Of a stretch of DNA of 64,000 bases, positions 1 through 9,547 are shown in pieces (position 1 is the stretch's first letter; the number at the start of each line of letters is the position of its first letter). The DNA comes from Flavobacteriales bacterium (GTDB lineage Bacteria; Bacteroidota; Bacteroidia; Flavobacteriales_F; PHOS-HE28). A program made the position numbers and the translations under genes. The stretch is taken from contig JAGFIV010000100.1 in assembly GCA_024103275.1 (NCBI GenBank), positions 1 to 64,000 on the forward strand, in the 5' to 3' direction. Under the pieces are notes generated by a model, which was given only the letters and a program-made list of their open reading frames with translations, ran no database searches and had not been told where the DNA came from.

Positions 1-99
1 ATGTTCGCCGTGCTGATGGAGGCGACGAAGTATTGCTCGCTCGGGCAGTTGACTGCGGCGATGTTCGAGGTGGGGGGGCAGTATCGGCGGAATATGTGA
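1..99 (+). CDS. 3' end of IcmF-type acyl-CoA mutase (partial)
   Basis: Only the last 32 codons are in the window; they read in frame from base 1 and end ...[14 protein letters not shown] at a TGA. The same tail closes the longer mutase fragment ending at 10683, whose upstream sequence resembles the substrate-binding half of methylmalonyl/isobutyryl-CoA mutase fusions (IcmF). Whether the off-window part is a complete gene cannot be seen. Differences from the 10683 copy (ATK for ACK, TAA for TEA) show this is a diverged copy, so either could be the original. Confidence 0.6.
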   Translation: MFAVLMEATKYCSLGQLTAAMFEVGGQYRRNM

Positions 100-154
100 C
101 CCGCGAAGGGCCCGATACTCCATTCACTCTCGGACACGGTGATCGCACTATCGA

Positions 155-508
155 TCACACGGCAAAGGTGTCATTGAGTATCGCTGCTAGGTCGTCTGGT
201 AACGCCAGCGGCTTCAGCGCCGGCACATTCGCTCCGCCCGTATTCCCGATCGGCACCGTGCCCACGAAGCTCTTCACCCCACCGAAGACCAGACGCGGCA
301 ACTGTCCGATGATCTCGCGCATGTTCTTGGTACGGAACCCGAACTTCAGCATGCGCCAATGCACCGCGTTGTGCTCCAAGGGCCAACGCTGGCCGAGAAT
401 ATGGGCCCGCTCGAGATGGTGCCATTCGAGTTGCAGATCGCCGAGCGTGCGAGCCTCTTCGCTCTTGCGCAACTCTGCTACGTAGTATGGCCGCACCTGC
501 GTCGGCAT
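155..508 (-). CDS. DUF3703 family protein
   Basis: A 117-residue protein with no signal peptide or membrane segment. It is rich in His and Trp in the centre (LEWHHLERAHILGQRWP) and has the conserved-looking block KNMREIIGQLPRL followed by VGTVPIGNTGGANV, which I recognise as DUF3703. The family is recurrently found beside mercury and heavy-metal resistance genes; its biochemical role is not known. It is the last gene of the metal operon and its start overlaps the end of the upstream HMA gene by 31 bases, implying translational coupling. Confidence 0.75.
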   Translation of the reverse strand: MPTQVRPYYVAELRKSEEARTLGDLQLEWHHLERAHILGQRWPLEHNAVHWRMLKFGFRTKNMREIIGQLPRLVFGGVKSFVGTVPIGNTGGANVPALKPLALPDDLAAILNDTFAV

Positions 509-903
509 GGCCCAATGAAGCTTGATTGCTTCACCGGCAACTTGCCGCAGCCTTCATTCTGGCAGCACTGGGGCAATTTGGCAAAGGCGGCTGCATCACC
601 GGGTGTGCCATCGGCGGAGTACCCCAGCTTGGTGAGCGCTGCACGCAATTTGTCCGCGTCGGTCTTGCGCGGATCGTAGGTCACGCTCACGGCAGCGGTG
701 CTGAGGTCCACATCCACCTTCTTCACGCCCTTGGTATAGACGAGTTCGGTCTCGATGGTCTTCTCGCACATATCGCAGATGCCAGTGCTCTGGATGGCGA
801 TGGTGGCGGTCTTCTTGCCTTTGGCGGGCGGGGAAACTGCACCGGTTTGTGCAGATAGGCCTAGTGTGCAAAAGGCAAAGAGCAGGGTGGTCAGCTGTTT
901 CAT
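478..903 (-). CDS. Secreted heavy-metal-associated (HMA) domain protein
   Basis: 141 residues counted from MKQLTTLLF; an in-frame ATG four codons upstream is also possible. A Sec-type signal (hydrophobic LLFAFCTLGLSA, then QTGA) precedes one HMA fold with the metal site GICDMCEK, the pair of Cys at about residues 43 and 46. A second Cys cluster (QCCQNEGCG) lies near the C-terminus. Proteins of this kind bind soft metals in the periplasm. It lies 34 bases downstream of the P-type ATPase gene in the same operon, which suggests it is a periplasmic metal-binding partner of the exporters. Confidence 0.8.
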   Translation of the reverse strand: MKQLTTLLFAFCTLGLSAQTGAVSPPAKGKKTATIAIQSTGICDMCEKTIETELVYTKGVKKVDVDLSTAAVSVTYDPRKTDADKLRAALTKLGYSADGTPGDAAAFAKLPQCCQNEGCGKLPVKQSSFIGPCRRRCGHTT

Positions 904-936
904 GTTCGTAGCCACGCAAGTTATGTTCCAGAACCC

Positions 937-2817
937 TCACCGCATCCTGCTCGCGTTAAGTATCGCCAACAGCGCCACACCCACATCGGCGAACACCGCT
1001 TCCCATAGGGTGGCCAATCCTCCCGCGCCGAGGATCAGGACGATCGCCTTCACGCCGAAAGCGAGTACGATGTTCTGCGTGACCACCCGCTTGGTGGCCC
1101 GGCCGATGCGGATGGCTTCGGCGATCCGCGAGGGCTGGTCGTTCTGGATCACCACATCAGCGGTCTCGATGGCCGCATCGCTGCCCAGGCCGCCCATGGC
1201 GATACCCACATCGCTGAGCGCGAGCACCGGCGCATCATTGATGCCGTCGCCCACGAAGGCCACCACGGCGGTAGGGTCCTTCTTCACCTGCTGCATCTTC
1301 GATACTTTATCTTCCGGCAGCAGATCGCCGAAGGCCTTGTGGATACCCAGCTTGGCCGCGACGCGCTGCGTGATGGCCGTCTTGTCGCCGCTGAGCATCA
1401 CGATCTCGCGCACGCCCGATGCACGCAGTTCGTTCACCGCCTGCTGTGCGTCCGCTTTCACCTTATCGGCAACGGTGATGTAGCCCGCGTAGCTGCCGCC
1501 GATCGCACACACCACGATGGTATCCTCGACGGTATCCACGTCCGCAGGATAGGACACGTTGAACTTCTTCAAGAGGCGCGCATTGCCCACCAGCACCTCC
1601 TTGCCCTGCACCGTACCGCGCATACCGTGGCCGCTGATCTCCTCCACGTTCGTGGCCTCGCCCACGGCATCGCCTTGCGGATGTTCCAACACGGCCTTTG
1701 CGATGGGGTGCGTGCTGTGCGCTTCCATGGCCTTCACCACGCCGAGCAGTTGTTCCGCGCTTGCACTTTCCGCAGGCTTCACCTCCTGAACAGCGAACAC
1801 GCCCTCGGTGAGCGTACCGGTCTTGTCCATCACCACGGTGTTCACCTTGGTGAGCACATCGAGGTAGTTGCCACCCTTCAGCAGGATGCCCTTGCGGCTG
1901 GCTGCGCCGATGCCACCGAAGTAGCCCAGCGGAATGCTGATGACCAGTGCGCATGGGCAGGAGATCACTAGGAAGATGAGGGCACGGTATAGCCAACTGT
2001 TGAAGTCGTAGGACTCCACAACCAACATGGGCACCAGCACGATGCCCACGGCGAGCGCCACCACGATGGGTGTGTAGATGCGGGCGAAGCGGCGGATGAA
2101 GAGCTCCGTTGGTGCCTTGCTCTTGGCGGCGTTCTGCACCAGATCCAGTATGCGTGCGAGGCTGCTCTCGCCAAAGGGTTTGGTCACTTCCATGTCCACC
2201 ACCTTGTCCGCAGCGATCATGCCAGCAAGCACCGGCGCATCGTTCACGATGGTGCGCGGCACGCTCTCACCGGTGAGCGCGGCGGTATCGAACGACGCTT
2301 TTTCACTCAGGAGTTTTCCGTCCAACGGCACGCGATCGCCCACGCGGATGCGGAGGATGTCACCGACCTTCACCTCAGCAGCGGGCGTTTCCACCGGGAT
2401 GCCGTCGCGCAGCACGTTCGCGGTATCCGGACGTACATCCAGCAAGGCCTGGATATTGCGCTTGGCCCGATCAACGGCGGCGTTCTGGAACAGTTCACCC
2501 ACGGCATAGAACAGCATCACCGCCACGCCCTCGGGGTACTCGCCGATGTAGAACGCGCCGATGGTGGCCAAACTCATCAGGAAGAACTCGCTGAAGACCG
2601 CGCCCTTCGCGATGGTACGTACCGCATTCACCAGCACCGGCCAGCCTACCGGCAGGTACGCGGCCAAGTACCAGGCGAAACGCCACCATGCCTGTTGCCA
2701 GAGCTGCGGTGCCAGCTGGTCGATGGCGATGCCGCTGAGGAGCAGGATGAACGAAACAATAGCAGGCAGGTAGGTCCGCCAGGTGGAACGAGCAGCGAGG
2801 GAATGATGGGTGCTCAT
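937..2817 (-). CDS. Heavy-metal translocating P1B-type ATPase
   Basis: 626 residues if translation starts at MSTHHSLAAR, which lies 4 bases after the adaptor stop; an ATG eight codons earlier would overlap the adaptor gene. Visible landmarks are the ion-binding SCPC motif in a membrane helix (about residue 290), the phosphorylation motif DKTGTLTEG (about 330), the TGES actuator loop, an HP dipeptide in STHPIAKA and the hinge GDGINDAPVL. There is no N-terminal HMA domain; the separate HMA protein downstream may substitute. The CPC motif fits ZntA/CadA-like export of Zn, Cd, Pb or Co into the periplasm, where the RND pump can take over. The exact metal cannot be read from sequence. Confidence 0.93.
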   Translation of the reverse strand: MSTHHSLAARSTWRTYLPAIVSFILLLSGIAIDQLAPQLWQQAWWRFAWYLAAYLPVGWPVLVNAVRTIAKGAVFSEFFLMSLATIGAFYIGEYPEGVAVMLFYAVGELFQNAAVDRAKRNIQALLDVRPDTANVLRDGIPVETPAAEVKVGDILRIRVGDRVPLDGKLLSEKASFDTAALTGESVPRTIVNDAPVLAGMIAADKVVDMEVTKPFGESSLARILDLVQNAAKSKAPTELFIRRFARIYTPIVVALAVGIVLVPMLVVESYDFNSWLYRALIFLVISCPCALVISIPLGYFGGIGAASRKGILLKGGNYLDVLTKVNTVVMDKTGTLTEGVFAVQEVKPAESASAEQLLGVVKAMEAHSTHPIAKAVLEHPQGDAVGEATNVEEISGHGMRGTVQGKEVLVGNARLLKKFNVSYPADVDTVEDTIVVCAIGGSYAGYITVADKVKADAQQAVNELRASGVREIVMLSGDKTAITQRVAAKLGIHKAFGDLLPEDKVSKMQQVKKDPTAVVAFVGDGINDAPVLALSDVGIAMGGLGSDAAIETADVVIQNDQPSRIAEAIRIGRATKRVVTQNIVLAFGVKAIVLILGAGGLATLWEAVFADVGVALLAILNASRMR

Positions 2818-2821
2818 GATC

Positions 2822-4201
2822 TTAATGCTCGTGTCCTTCACTCGTGTTCATCATCGCGATCAGGTAGTAGGCGCCACCGGTCACCACTTCGGCGTCCGGG
2901 TCCACCGGTTGCAGGAAGGTTACTGCTGTGTACGCGCCATCGGTCGTTCCACGCTTCACTTCGATGCGTTGGAAGCTCATGCTGCCGGTTGCGGCCTCGT
3001 GCGCATGTTCATCGCTATGGTCATGTTCGTGCACCTCACCTTGTGCATGGGTTGCCTTGTTCTCCTTCGCGTGATCGTGTGCTTCCCCTTCGGTGTGTTT
3101 GTGCGCCGGTTCCTCCTTGTGCGCGGGCTCTTCATCATGCCCGTGCCCATGCTCCTCTTCACCTTCGGTCCTGATGAACACGTAGTCCTTGCCTTCCATG
3201 TTCACGATGGCCTCGGTGAGCACGGCGGTGGTGGTGGCGTTGCCTACGCTGATGCGCCCGGTAACGCCCATGCCGTCGATCAGGCCCACTTTGTCGCCGG
3301 TGATCTCCGCGTGCACCGGGATCGTCTTCGTCTCGCGTTCGAAGGCACTGCCGATGGCGAAGACCACGGCCGTGTAGTTCTTGCCCGGCAGGTTGGTGAG
3401 GCTGAGGTCGATGGTCTGGCCCACCTTCACGGAGGCGATGTCCTGTTCGTAGAGGAAGAGGTCCACGTGGAGCTTGCTGTTGTTCACCACGCGGAACATT
3501 GTGGCATCGTTGCTCACCTTGCTTCCCACGTTCACCGCGATGTGCGCCACGGTGCCATCGATGGGGCTTACGATGCCCGCGGCTGAGCGCAGTGCATTGG
3601 CAGTGAGCTTCTCGGGGTCGATGTTGATCAGGCGCAACTGCTCGGCATGGGCGTTCACGCTGGCCCGCAAGGAGGCGTGTTCCGCCGTGACCTGTTGCAG
3701 GGTCTTCTGCGCGCTCACGTTGGCGCGGGCCAGTTCGGTCTGGCGTTCCAATTCCGTTTCGGCGTACACCAGTCGTGCTTTCGCATCGAGGTAGTCGCGT
3801 TGCAGTTGGATGATCGAAGGGTCGGTGACCGTAGCGAGCACCTGCCCCTTGTTCACATGGTCGCCTTCCTGCACCAGCACTTCGCGCACGGTGCCTCCCA
3901 TGGCCACGGTGATGTCGGCGACGTTCTGCGGCGGCACTTTCAAAAAGCCGACGGCCTTGAGGGCGGTGGTGAGGTCCTTCATCTCCACCTTGCCAAGCTT
4001 GCCCTCGATGGCGGCGAATTGTTGCGGCGAAACGGTGACGGTGCTCCCACCGCCGTGGCCCTCCTCTTCGCCGTGGCCATGGCCTTCTTCTTCGCCGGAG
4101 GCCGCGCCACCGCCACAGGCGGCCAGTGCGATGGTGAGCAGGAGCAGAAAGAGCGTATTCGGCATGCGCTGAAGAGCGCTGTTGATCGGTTGCGTTTTCA
4201 T
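2822..4201 (-). CDS. RND efflux periplasmic adaptor lipoprotein (CzcB/CusB family)
   Basis: 459 residues. The N-terminus is a lipoprotein signal (LLLLTIALAACGGG) followed by a His/Glu-rich stretch. The membrane-fusion core follows: lipoyl half-motif (VLVQEGDHVNKGQVLATV), alpha-hairpin (YLDAKARLVYAETELERQ), second lipoyl half (SPIDGTVAHIAV) and beta-barrel. A second, long His/Glu/Asp-rich insertion lies near residues 345-410, with HGHGHDEE and HEHDHSDEHAHE runs, and probably chelates divalent metal. It sits 12 bases after the pump gene and links the inner-membrane pump to the outer-membrane channel. An internal ATG at 4165 is an alternative start. Confidence 0.93.
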   Translation of the reverse strand: MKTQPINSALQRMPNTLFLLLLTIALAACGGGAASGEEEGHGHGEEEGHGGGSTVTVSPQQFAAIEGKLGKVEMKDLTTALKAVGFLKVPPQNVADITVAMGGTVREVLVQEGDHVNKGQVLATVTDPSIIQLQRDYLDAKARLVYAETELERQTELARANVSAQKTLQQVTAEHASLRASVNAHAEQLRLINIDPEKLTANALRSAAGIVSPIDGTVAHIAVNVGSKVSNDATMFRVVNNSKLHVDLFLYEQDIASVKVGQTIDLSLTNLPGKNYTAVVFAIGSAFERETKTIPVHAEITGDKVGLIDGMGVTGRISVGNATTTAVLTEAIVNMEGKDYVFIRTEGEEEHGHGHDEEPAHKEEPAHKHTEGEAHDHAKENKATHAQGEVHEHDHSDEHAHEAATGSMSFQRIEVKRGTTDGAYTAVTFLQPVDPDAEVVTGGAYYLIAMMNTSEGHEH

Positions 4202-4213
4202 GTCTATGCGGTC

Positions 4214-7200
4214 TTAGAGCCCATTGAGGGCACGGAGGTGGAGGACGGTAAGTGCGAGCTCGTAACGCACGCGCAAGTGCTCGGCGTTGAGTTGAAAGGC
4301 CTGCTCGATGCCTTGAGTGAATTGGAAGTAGTCGGCTTCGCCCGCGCGATAGGCACGCAGGGCATCGTCGCGCAGGGTAGCACCCAGCGCGGCACCGGTG
4401 CTTTCATAGAAGGCGAGGCTCTCGCGCAATTGAGTGAGCTGCGCCTGCGTGGTGGCGCGCTCGCTGCTGCGCTGTCGGCGTGCGGCTTCCAGTTCCTGCG
4501 CGGCGATCTCGCTGCGCAAACGTGCCGCCGAGGTGCGACCGCCCTGGCCGCTGCCGGGCAGGGGGATCGAAGCACCGATGAGGAAGCCCGAAAAGGGCGA
4601 CGTGCCATCGAAGGTCTGGTAGAAGCCGCCGCCCTGCAGGCTGGGTGCCCATTGGCTGCGTTGCAGTTTCCATTCGGCCTCGGCCACCTGCGTGCGCTGC
4701 TGCAAGGAGAGCAGGAGCGGGTCGTTGCCGCCGCCGGGATCCGGCGCTCGTGCGGTGTTGAGCAATTCCTCGGGCACCGGCACGGCACCACTGAGCGGGC
4801 CCGTCCAGCGTTCTACTTCCACCTGGTAGGCCACCAGATCAGCCTGTGCCTGGCGCAAGCGCACCTTCACCTGCTCGGCGCGGCTTTGCGCACTGGTGCT
4901 TTCCAAGCGGCCGGTCTCACCGAGCTCGAAGCGCTGCAGCGCGAAGGCCGCCATGGATGCGTACGCGCTGTCCAGCTGTTGCAGGATACGCACCTGTTCA
5001 AGGCCCATGGCCCATTGCAGGTAGGCCCCTCCCGCGCTCTCCTTCACGTAGGCCGCCGTGTTCAGCTTTTCGTTCTCCGCAAGGTGCAGGCTTTCCTTCA
5101 GGTAGGCCGCGCGTCGGGCAATGGTGGTGGGAAATGCGAACCCGGTATTGGCTTCCAGGATAATGTCCTTGGGATACGGCCCCTGGGTCTGGCCATGGGA
5201 GAATTGCGCGTTGAGCGGCTGCAGCCCGAAGGCCGTGCCACGCAGGGCATCCTGTTCCTGCACACGCAGTTCCGCAGCGGTCATGCTCGGATGGGTGCGC
5301 AAGGCGCGTGCGATCGCCGTGTCCATCGGCATCGGTTCCTGTGCGCTGCTGGTGCCGCCGATCATGATCAACAGCACGGTCGCGACGATCAGCGGTGCGT
5401 TCGCCTTGCCGCCATTGGCATCGTTGCGCCTCCTGCCTCCGCCCATGAAGAGCAGATAGAGCACCGGCAGCACCATGAGGGTGAGGGCCGTGGCGGTGAT
5501 GAGGCCACCGATCACCACCGTGGCCAGGGGGCGTTGCACTTCCGCGCCCGCGTTGCCGCTCAAGGCCATGGGCAGGAAACCGAGCGAGGCCACCGCCGCC
5601 GTCATCAGCACGGGACGCAGCCGTGTGCGGGTACCTTTCAACACGCGCTCCTTCAGGTCGCTGATGCCTTCCTTTTCCAGTTGGTCGAAGGTGGCGATGA
5701 GGACGATGCCGTTGAGCACCGCCACGCCGAAGAGCGCGATGAAGCCCACGCCCGCGCTGATGCTGAAGGGCATGCCGCGCGCCATGAGCGCAAGCACACC
5801 GCCGATGGCGCTCATGGGGATGGCGGTGTAGATCAGCAGGGCGCGCTTCACGCTGTTGAAGGTGAAGAAGAGCAGCAGGAAGATGAGGGCCAGCGCGATG
5901 GGCACCGCCAGCATCAGGCGTTTGCTAGCTGCCTGCAGGTTCTCGAAGGTGCCGCCGAAGGTGTAGTAGTAGGCCGCGGGCATTGGCACTTCGGCATCGA
6001 TGCGGCCTTGGAGCTCTTCCACGAAGCTTTCCACGTCACGGCCACGGATGTTCACGCCCACGGCGATGCGGCGCTTGGCATCCTCCCGGCTGATCTGGGC
6101 CGGGCCGGGTGTCAAGGACACATCGGCCACCTGCTGCAACTGGATCTGTCCGCCACCGGGCAGCGCCACGAAGAGGGTGCGCACATCGTCGATGCTCTGC
6201 CGCTGTTGGTCACCGAGGCGCACCACCAGATCGAAGCGGCGCTCGTTCTCGTAGATGACGCCGGTGGCCTCGCCCGCGAAGGCCGTGCGCACGGTGCGGT
6301 TCAGTTCGCGGATGTTGAGGCCGTACTGCGCTACCCGTGCACGATCATAGGTGATGGTGATCTGTGGCAGGCCCACCACCTTTTCCACCTGCGGTTCACC
6401 CGCACCTTGCACTTCGCCGATGATCGCCGCCACCTTGTTCGCGATCACCGCGAGGGTGTCCATGTTCTCACCGTAGATCTTCACGGCCACGTCCTGCCGT
6501 ATGCCGGTCATCAATTCGTTGAAGCGCATCTGGATGGGTTGGGTGGCTTCGTAGAACACGCCGGGTACCTGCCTCAAGGCTTGCAGCATGGTGTCCTGCA
6601 AAGCCTCGCGGTCGTGCGCGGTGGTCCATTCGTCCTTGTCCTTCAAGATGATCATGAGGTCCGTGGCTTCGGGGGGCATGGGGTCCGTGGGGATCTCGGC
6701 GCTGCCGGTGCGTCCCACCACCTGCTTCACCTCCGGGAATTGCAGCAGGATCTTCTCCACCTTGGCGTTGTTGGCGATGCTCTGGCTGAGCGATGCGCCC
6801 TGCGGCAGGATGCTGTGGAAGGCGAAGTCGCCCTCTTCCAAGGTGGGAATGAACTCGCCGCCCATGCGTGCGAACAGGAAGACCGAGCTGATGAAGAGCG
6901 CCACGGCCACACCCACGGTCTTGATCCGGTTGCGCAAGGCGAAGCCGATGATGGGATCGTACCACTTCTGGAAACGGTCCATCATGCGGTCGCTGAAGTT
7001 GGGTTTGTGCGCCGTGTTGCGCGGCAGCACCAGCGCGCTCATCATGGGCACATAGGTGAGCGAGAGCAACAGGGCACCCAGGATGGCGAAGCTGACGGTG
7101 ATGGCCATGGGGCGGAACATCTTGCCCTCGATGCCCACCAGTGTGAGGATGGGGATGTACACGATCAGGATGATGATCTCGCCGAAGGCCGCGCTCGTCC

Positions 7201-8536
7201 GGATCTTGCTGGCGCTCACGAAAACCTCGCGGTCCATCTCCTCGCGGGTAAGGATCCTTCCCTTGAAGCGCGCATGCAGGTGGTGCAGGGTGGCCTCCAC
7301 GATGATCACGGCGCCGTCCAAGATCAATCCGAAATCGATGGCACCAAGCGACATCAAATTGCCGCTGACGCCGAAGGCGTTCATGAGGATGATGGCGAAG
7401 AGCATGCACAGTGGGATCACCGAGGCCACGATGAGGCCCGCGCGCCAATTTCCTAGAAAGAGCACCAGCACGAAGATCACGATCAACGCGCCCTCGATCA
7501 GGTTCGTCTTCACCGTGCCGATGGCCCGCCCCACCAGTTCGCTGCGCACCAGATAGGGTTCGATCATCAGCCCTTCCGGCAGGGCCTTCTGCACGTTCGG
7601 TATGCGCGCTTCAATAGCCTTCACCACTTCGGCGCTGTTGCCACCCTTCAGCATCATCACCGTGCCGCCCACCGCTTCGCCTTCGCCATTGCGGGTGAGC
7701 GCACCGTAGCGCGGGGCCGCACCGAAGCCCACCTCGGCCACATCGCCCACCAGGAGCGGCACACCGCCGGGCGGGATCTTCACCACCACCTTGCGGATGT
7801 CGTCCAGCGTGCGCAGCAGTCCTTCGCCCCGGATGCTGTAGCTGTTGGGCCGTTTCTCGATGTAGGCGCCGCCGGTGTTCTCGTTGTTGCTCTCCAACGC
7901 GAGCAGTAGCTCACCGATGGTGACGCCCATGCTTTGCAAGCGCTTGGGGTCCACGCTCACCTCGTACTGCTTCACCTCGCCGCCGTAGCTGTTCACCTCG
8001 GCCACACCGGGTGTGCCCAACAGCTGCCGCACTACGATCCATTCCTGGATGGTGCGCAGCTCGCTGGGGCTGAAGGTGCCCTCGTACCCTTCCTTGGGGT
8101 GCAGCACGTATTGGTACACCTCGCCCAACCCGGTGCTTACCGGGGCCATGGTCGGTGTGCCCACCCCGGGCGGTATCAGTGCGGCGGCCTCGCCCAGGCG
8201 CTGGTCCACCAAGGTGCGGGCGAAGTACACGTCCACGTCCTCATCGAATACGATGGTCACAAGACTTAGCCCGAAGCGGCTGATGGAGCGGATCTCCACC
8301 AGATCGGGCAGGCTGGCCATGGCCCGCTCGATGGGCGCGGTAACGAACTGTTCCACCTCCTGCGCGGCCAGCGTAGGCGTGGTGGTGATCACCTGCACCT
8401 GGTTGTTGGTGATGTCGGGTACCGCATCGATCGGCAATTGCGTGAGCGAGTACGCCCCGTAAAGCACCAGCACGAGCGTGAAGAGCCCGATGATGGCCTT
8501 GTTGTGTATGGAGAACCGGATGATCCTGTCGATCAT
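4214..8536 (-). CDS. CzcA/CusA-type RND metal pump fused to a TolC/CzcC outer-membrane factor
   Basis: 1440 residues. Roughly 1-1045 form an RND pump: first helix near the N-terminus, two large periplasmic loops and twelve predicted membrane segments. Near residue 400 is the signature DFGLILDGAVIIVE, typical of HME pumps for divalent cations (CzcA, CnrA, NccA) rather than Cu/Ag pumps. After a Gly/Arg/Asn linker (GGGRRRNDANGGKAN), a hydrophobic segment (LIVATVLLIMIGG) leads into a TolC-like domain with repeated heptad helices to the end. The fusion covalently ties channel to pump; such fusions are known in Bacteroidota. It lies between the His-rich protein gene and the adaptor gene of the same strand. 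Confidence 0.92.
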   Translation of the reverse strand: MIDRIIRFSIHNKAIIGLFTLVLVLYGAYSLTQLPIDAVPDITNNQVQVITTTPTLAAQEVEQFVTAPIERAMASLPDLVEIRSISRFGLSLVTIVFDEDVDVYFARTLVDQRLGEAAALIPPGVGTPTMAPVSTGLGEVYQYVLHPKEGYEGTFSPSELRTIQEWIVVRQLLGTPGVAEVNSYGGEVKQYEVSVDPKRLQSMGVTIGELLLALESNNENTGGAYIEKRPNSYSIRGEGLLRTLDDIRKVVVKIPPGGVPLLVGDVAEVGFGAAPRYGALTRNGEGEAVGGTVMMLKGGNSAEVVKAIEARIPNVQKALPEGLMIEPYLVRSELVGRAIGTVKTNLIEGALIVIFVLVLFLGNWRAGLIVASVIPLCMLFAIILMNAFGVSGNLMSLGAIDFGLILDGAVIIVEATLHHLHARFKGRILTREEMDREVFVSASKIRTSAAFGEIIILIVYIPILTLVGIEGKMFRPMAITVSFAILGALLLSLTYVPMMSALVLPRNTAHKPNFSDRMMDRFQKWYDPIIGFALRNRIKTVGVAVALFISSVFLFARMGGEFIPTLEEGDFAFHSILPQGASLSQSIANNAKVEKILLQFPEVKQVVGRTGSAEIPTDPMPPEATDLMIILKDKDEWTTAHDREALQDTMLQALRQVPGVFYEATQPIQMRFNELMTGIRQDVAVKIYGENMDTLAVIANKVAAIIGEVQGAGEPQVEKVVGLPQITITYDRARVAQYGLNIRELNRTVRTAFAGEATGVIYENERRFDLVVRLGDQQRQSIDDVRTLFVALPGGGQIQLQQVADVSLTPGPAQISREDAKRRIAVGVNIRGRDVESFVEELQGRIDAEVPMPAAYYYTFGGTFENLQAASKRLMLAVPIALALIFLLLFFTFNSVKRALLIYTAIPMSAIGGVLALMARGMPFSISAGVGFIALFGVAVLNGIVLIATFDQLEKEGISDLKERVLKGTRTRLRPVLMTAAVASLGFLPMALSGNAGAEVQRPLATVVIGGLITATALTLMVLPVLYLLFMGGGRRRNDANGGKANAPLIVATVLLIMIGGTSSAQEPMPMDTAIARALRTHPSMTAAELRVQEQDALRGTAFGLQPLNAQFSHGQTQGPYPKDIILEANTGFAFPTTIARRAAYLKESLHLAENEKLNTAAYVKESAGGAYLQWAMGLEQVRILQQLDSAYASMAAFALQRFELGETGRLESTSAQSRAEQVKVRLRQAQADLVAYQVEVERWTGPLSGAVPVPEELLNTARAPDPGGGNDPLLLSLQQRTQVAEAEWKLQRSQWAPSLQGGGFYQTFDGTSPFSGFLIGASIPLPGSGQGGRTSAARLRSEIAAQELEAARRQRSSERATTQAQLTQLRESLAFYESTGAALGATLRDDALRAYRAGEADYFQFTQGIEQAFQLNAEHLRVRYELALTVLHLRALNGL

Positions 8537-8649
8537 GGATGGAAAAACTTGGGAATGGAAGGAAGGACGAATGCGGAACGCGGGTACACAATGGCCCCGG
8601 ACCGTGCCGAAGCACGGTGCGTTCCCGTTCCGCCGAAGGGCGGATCAAC

Positions 8650-9015
8650 TCAAGCCTTGGGAGGGATCCACACGTTGCCCGTGAAACCACTGGGCGCAAC
8701 GTTGAGGAATTGCGCACCCACCTTGGTGGTGAGCGGCTGTAGGGAGATCAGGAGAGACCTGTTCACCGGTGAAAGCGCGACCAGGCCACTGCACGCGCAG
8801 AACTCGCCGTGGCAATCCTCGCTGAACGGATCGTGGTCGTGCTCATCGTGTTGCTGATCGTCGGTGTGCTCGTTGTGGAAGAGGTCGTGGAAGTCCTCAC
8901 TGGTATGCTGCTCCAGAAAGTGCATCACCACTTGCGGCACATGCAGCCACTCGTGCAGTTCCAGGGCACTGAAGCCATAGACCGTAAGGGTGAGCAGGAA
9001 AAGGAGGCGACGCAT
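8650..9015 (-). CDS. Small His/Asp-rich membrane or periplasmic protein
   Basis: 121 residues. An N-terminal hydrophobic segment (RRLLFLLTLTVYGFSAL) is followed by a central acidic, His-rich block (HNEHTDDQQHDEHDHD) and CHGEFCACSG. Similar small proteins often open Czc-type operons in Bacteroidota and probably bind metal, but no reaction is known. It is the first gene of the operon. A TACATTCG box lies 9 bases upstream of the ATG on the minus strand, so this is the likely operon start. A 113-base gap separates it from the pump gene. Confidence 0.7.
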   Translation of the reverse strand: MRRLLFLLTLTVYGFSALELHEWLHVPQVVMHFLEQHTSEDFHDLFHNEHTDDQQHDEHDHDPFSEDCHGEFCACSGLVALSPVNRSLLISLQPLTTKVGAQFLNVAPSGFTGNVWIPPKA

Positions 9016-9044
9016 TTTCCGGGACGAATGTAGGCTTCAACGGT

Positions 9045-9192
9045 TGAGATCGCAAGCGTGTTCTCCGCGTGAGCGGGCGAAGCGGCAGCCCGGCGCAGGA
9101 AGGGCATTGCGGATGCGAGCAACGAGGCGGCACGACGCAGGCGTGACCCCGCAGTGCCGCAGCCGCTGGCCCTGACAAGACCGGCTAAAGCG
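9045..9192 (-). repeat. GC-rich dispersed repeat, copy 1 (inverted relative to 12336-12510)
   Basis: Read on the minus strand it starts CGCTTTAGCCGG and contains GCTCGCATCCGCAA, CCTGCGCCGGGCTGCCGCT. The same blocks occur in order on the plus strand at 12336-12510, with one longer internal segment there. It fills the gap between the metal operon and the mutase remnant. I see no convincing protein in it. Confidence 0.65.
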
Positions 9193-9547
9193 CAGCACGC
9201 GACCCGGCTGCATTTGAGCCGGGGCACGCCCAAAGAACCACCAGGCGCAGAACAACGATCTTCAGCACCGAGTTCGCGCTGCGCCTCATGGGCGACGTGC
9301 AGCAGTACTTCATCGACAAGAAGGTCCGCAACTTCTACAGCGTCAGCATCAGCGGCTACCACATCGCGGAGGCCGGCGCCAACCCCATCAGCCAGCTCGC
9401 CTTCACCCTGGCCAACGGCTTCACCTACGTGGAGTACTATCTCAGCCGGGGCATGGACATCAACGCCTTCGCGCCCAACCTCAGCTTCTTCTTCAGCAAC
9501 GGCATGGACCCCGAGTACGCCGTGATGGGCCGCGTGGCACGCCGCCG

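Noticed and set aside
3647-7456. A 1269-codon open frame on the plus strand
   Set aside because: It is the reverse-strand shadow of the RND pump and adaptor genes; composition is dominated by His, Gln, Arg and Ala with no domain, as expected for an antisense frame in GC-rich DNA.
8438-8857. Plus-strand frame in the gap between the pump and the His-rich protein
   Set aside because: Antisense to both genes with no recognisable pattern; the gap 8537-8649 shows nothing else.
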